Origin: an uncultured Ruminococcus sp.
GTDB lineage: Bacteria; Bacillota; Clostridia; UBA1212; UBA1255
Direction of reading: 5' to 3'
Assembly: GCA_902782885.1 (NCBI GenBank)
Contig: CACZOW010000081.1
Coordinates: forward strand, 1 to 7,010
Length of the DNA stretch: 7,010 nt
Of this stretch, positions 6,552 to 7,010 are shown piece after piece. Below the pieces are notes generated by a model. That model did not search any database. It worked only from the letters and a program-made list of their open reading frames with translations, and had not been told where the DNA came from. Position 1 is the first letter of the stretch. Every line of letters begins with the position of its first letter. The translations under genes and the position numbers were made by a program.

Positions 6552-6639
6552 CAGAGAAGGCGCCCGACGAGGATAAAAATTGACAAATTGCGAATTTTAT
6601 CCAATTTTCCGAGAACGTGGTATGCAGAGAAGGCGCCCG
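6552..6639 (+). repeat. 15-bp perfect direct repeat pair
   Basis: CAGAGAAGGCGCCCG occurs at 6552-6566 and again at 6625-6639, 73 bp apart, with no mismatch. A matching inverted segment GCGCCTT (6699-6705) can pair with AAGGCGC inside either copy. The 12-mer GCCCGGAGCCGG that overlaps the second copy (6635-6646) also occurs at 37-48. The purpose is unknown; duplication or a binding site are both possible. Confidence 0.6.
6571..6602. repeat. AT-rich inverted repeat
   Basis: GGATAAAA (6571-6578) and TTTTATCC (6595-6602) form a perfect 8-bp inverted repeat that extends to ten pairs (ATT with AAT) if one A is bulged. The loop is about 11 bases and contains CAAATTG. The stem is too AT-rich for a normal terminator and no T-run follows. 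An operator or a DNA-unwinding site is more plausible. Confidence 0.45.
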
Positions 6640-6670
6640 GAGCCGGCGCTGGGCAAAAATCAGCCGGTCA

Positions 6671-6736
6671 GCATTGACTTTTCACGGAATCAGGAAAAGC
6701 GCCTTTCAGAGTTTGCGGGCCTGGCACAGTCAATGC
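6671..6736. repeat. 9-bp inverted repeat GCATTGACT / AGTCAATGC
   Basis: GCATTGACT (6671-6679) is perfectly inverted as AGTCAATGC (6728-6736), with 48 bases between. A related box, GCGTTGACT, lies at 6527-6535. Inside the pair, CTTTTC (6678-6683) and GAAAAG (6694-6699) form a second inverted repeat. The right arm lies about 36 bp upstream of the rightward -10 element, a typical place for a regulator site. Confidence 0.5.
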
Positions 6737-6771
6737 AACTTTTTGTGGCAATGCGATCCAGCAAAAAAGTA

Positions 6772-6777
6772 TATAAT
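6772..6777 (+). promoter_or_regulatory. Likely -10 box of the lipoprotein promoter
   Basis: A perfect TATAAT lies 57 bases before the lipoprotein ATG, in an AT-rich run that contrasts with its surroundings. No good -35 box is found at 16-18 bases (CAATGC at 17), and the nearest TTGTGG is 23 bases away. Transcription may therefore depend on an activator, perhaps binding the inverted repeat just upstream. Confidence 0.5.
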
Positions 6778-6834
6778 ATGTTCAGGAAGTCGGACAAAAG
6801 GCAGCAACACACTTCCGGCAGGGGGACGATTCAA

Positions 6835-7010
6835 ATGAGAGCAAGCAAAACATTGACAATAAAGATCATATTGATCGCGGCGGCGGTCATTGCCTTCGTT
6901 GTGCCGGTCGCGGCATGCAAAAACAGCAGCAAAAGTACAGATCCGACAGCGACAGTCCGCCCGGTCGGGACACCTGCCGCGACACCTTTGGAGACTGCTC
7001 TCGCGACACC
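6835..7010 (+). CDS. Lipoprotein, N-terminal part only (cut by window edge)
   Basis: The frame starts at ATG 6835 with AGGGGG nine bases upstream, and runs open to the end of the window (58 complete codons). It encodes a bacterial lipoprotein signal peptide: a basic start (MRASKTLTIK), a hydrophobic core (about 11-23, IILIAAAVIAFVV), and a lipobox VAAC (25-28) with Cys28 as the lipidated residue after cleavage. The mature protein opens with a Ser/Lys/Asn-rich stretch, then a Thr/Pro/Ala-rich linker that starts to repeat (TPAATPLETALAT), much like the stalk of the LCP protein. It would be anchored on the outer face of the membrane. The functional domain lies beyond the window, so it could be a substrate-binding protein, an enzyme or a structural lipoprotein. 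It is divergent from the operon and not part of it. Confidence 0.85.
   Translation, partial: MRASKTLTIKIILIAAAVIAFVVPVAACKNSSKSTDPTATVRPVGTPAATPLETALAT

Larger units (their letters stand above)
6154..6834. other. Repeat-dense divergent intergenic region
   Basis: About 680 bp separate the leftward operon promoter from the rightward lipoprotein gene. Several short frames are open but none is convincing. The best is a 61-codon + strand frame (6398-6583) with GGAAG six bases before its ATG and a helix-like C-terminal half (SLREISSAMRAL), but it shows no homology I know and its third-position GC is only about 54% by hand count. A minus-strand frame (6204-6302, up to 6407) is mostly the dispersed repeat. 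The region also holds direct and inverted repeats, TTGAC boxes and hairpins listed separately. No tRNA, rRNA, CRISPR array or transposase was seen. Confidence 0.6.

Noticed and set aside
6580..6608. TTGACA as a -35 box of a rightward promoter
   Set aside because: The position 17 bases downstream reads AATTTT, not a -10 box.
6617..6838. + strand open frame of 73 codons ending at the lipoprotein start
   Set aside because: It covers the inverted repeats and the -10 element, has no ribosome binding site and encodes a low-quality composition (Cys/Arg/Ser-rich).
1..7010. CRISPR array, tRNA, rRNA or transposase
   Set aside because: No regularly spaced long repeats, no cloverleaf with a T-loop motif, no rRNA-like stretch and no transposase motif were seen on either strand by eye.

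Overview
The window reads as chromosomal DNA from a GC-rich member of the Bacillota, probably a gut-type Clostridia of the Christensenellales or Oscillospirales kind. The clues are an LCP-family cell-wall ligase with a Pro/Thr-rich stalk, a lipoprotein with the same kind of Thr/Pro linker, GGAGG-type ribosome binding sites, and a consensus sigma-A promoter. The taxonomic placement is inferred from style and not from a marker gene.

About 85% of the window is one leftward (minus-strand) gene train. It begins at a near-perfect promoter (TTGACT, 17 bp, TATAAT) at 6125-6153. In order of transcription it encodes a 54-residue acidic protein of unknown function, IspD (MEP-pathway cytidylyltransferase), a large multi-pass GT-C-like membrane glycosyltransferase, a cytoplasmic GH36 alpha-galactosidase, and a LytR-CpsA-Psr (LCP) protein. 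Gaps are 9, -4, 42 and 38 bp, and each start has its own ribosome binding site, so one transcript of about 5.9 kb is likely. No internal promoter or strong terminator was recognised.

A working reading is an envelope-related unit: IspD feeds isoprenoid and undecaprenyl lipid-carrier supply, the membrane protein probably uses a polyprenyl-linked sugar, and LCP proteins attach polyprenyl-linked polymers to peptidoglycan. The galactosidase would supply or trim galactose. This functional link is inference from gene order.

Between the operon promoter and the right edge is about 680 bp (6154-6834) with no convincing gene. It is rich in short repeats: a 15-bp direct repeat, several TTGAC boxes including an inverted pair, a phased 11-bp repeat and an AT-rich hairpin. 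It ends in a rightward promoter-like -10 element and the start of a lipoprotein gene cut by the window edge. The first 240 bases hold no clear gene either. They contain a palindrome, a weak hairpin after the LCP gene, and a sequence of about 85 bp that recurs, diverged and inverted, at 6254-6340, so the two copies flank the operon.

No clearly new defence, mobile or catalytic system is visible. The points most worth a second look are the flanking inverted repeat pair, the small first gene of the ispD operon, and the repeat-dense divergent intergenic region.
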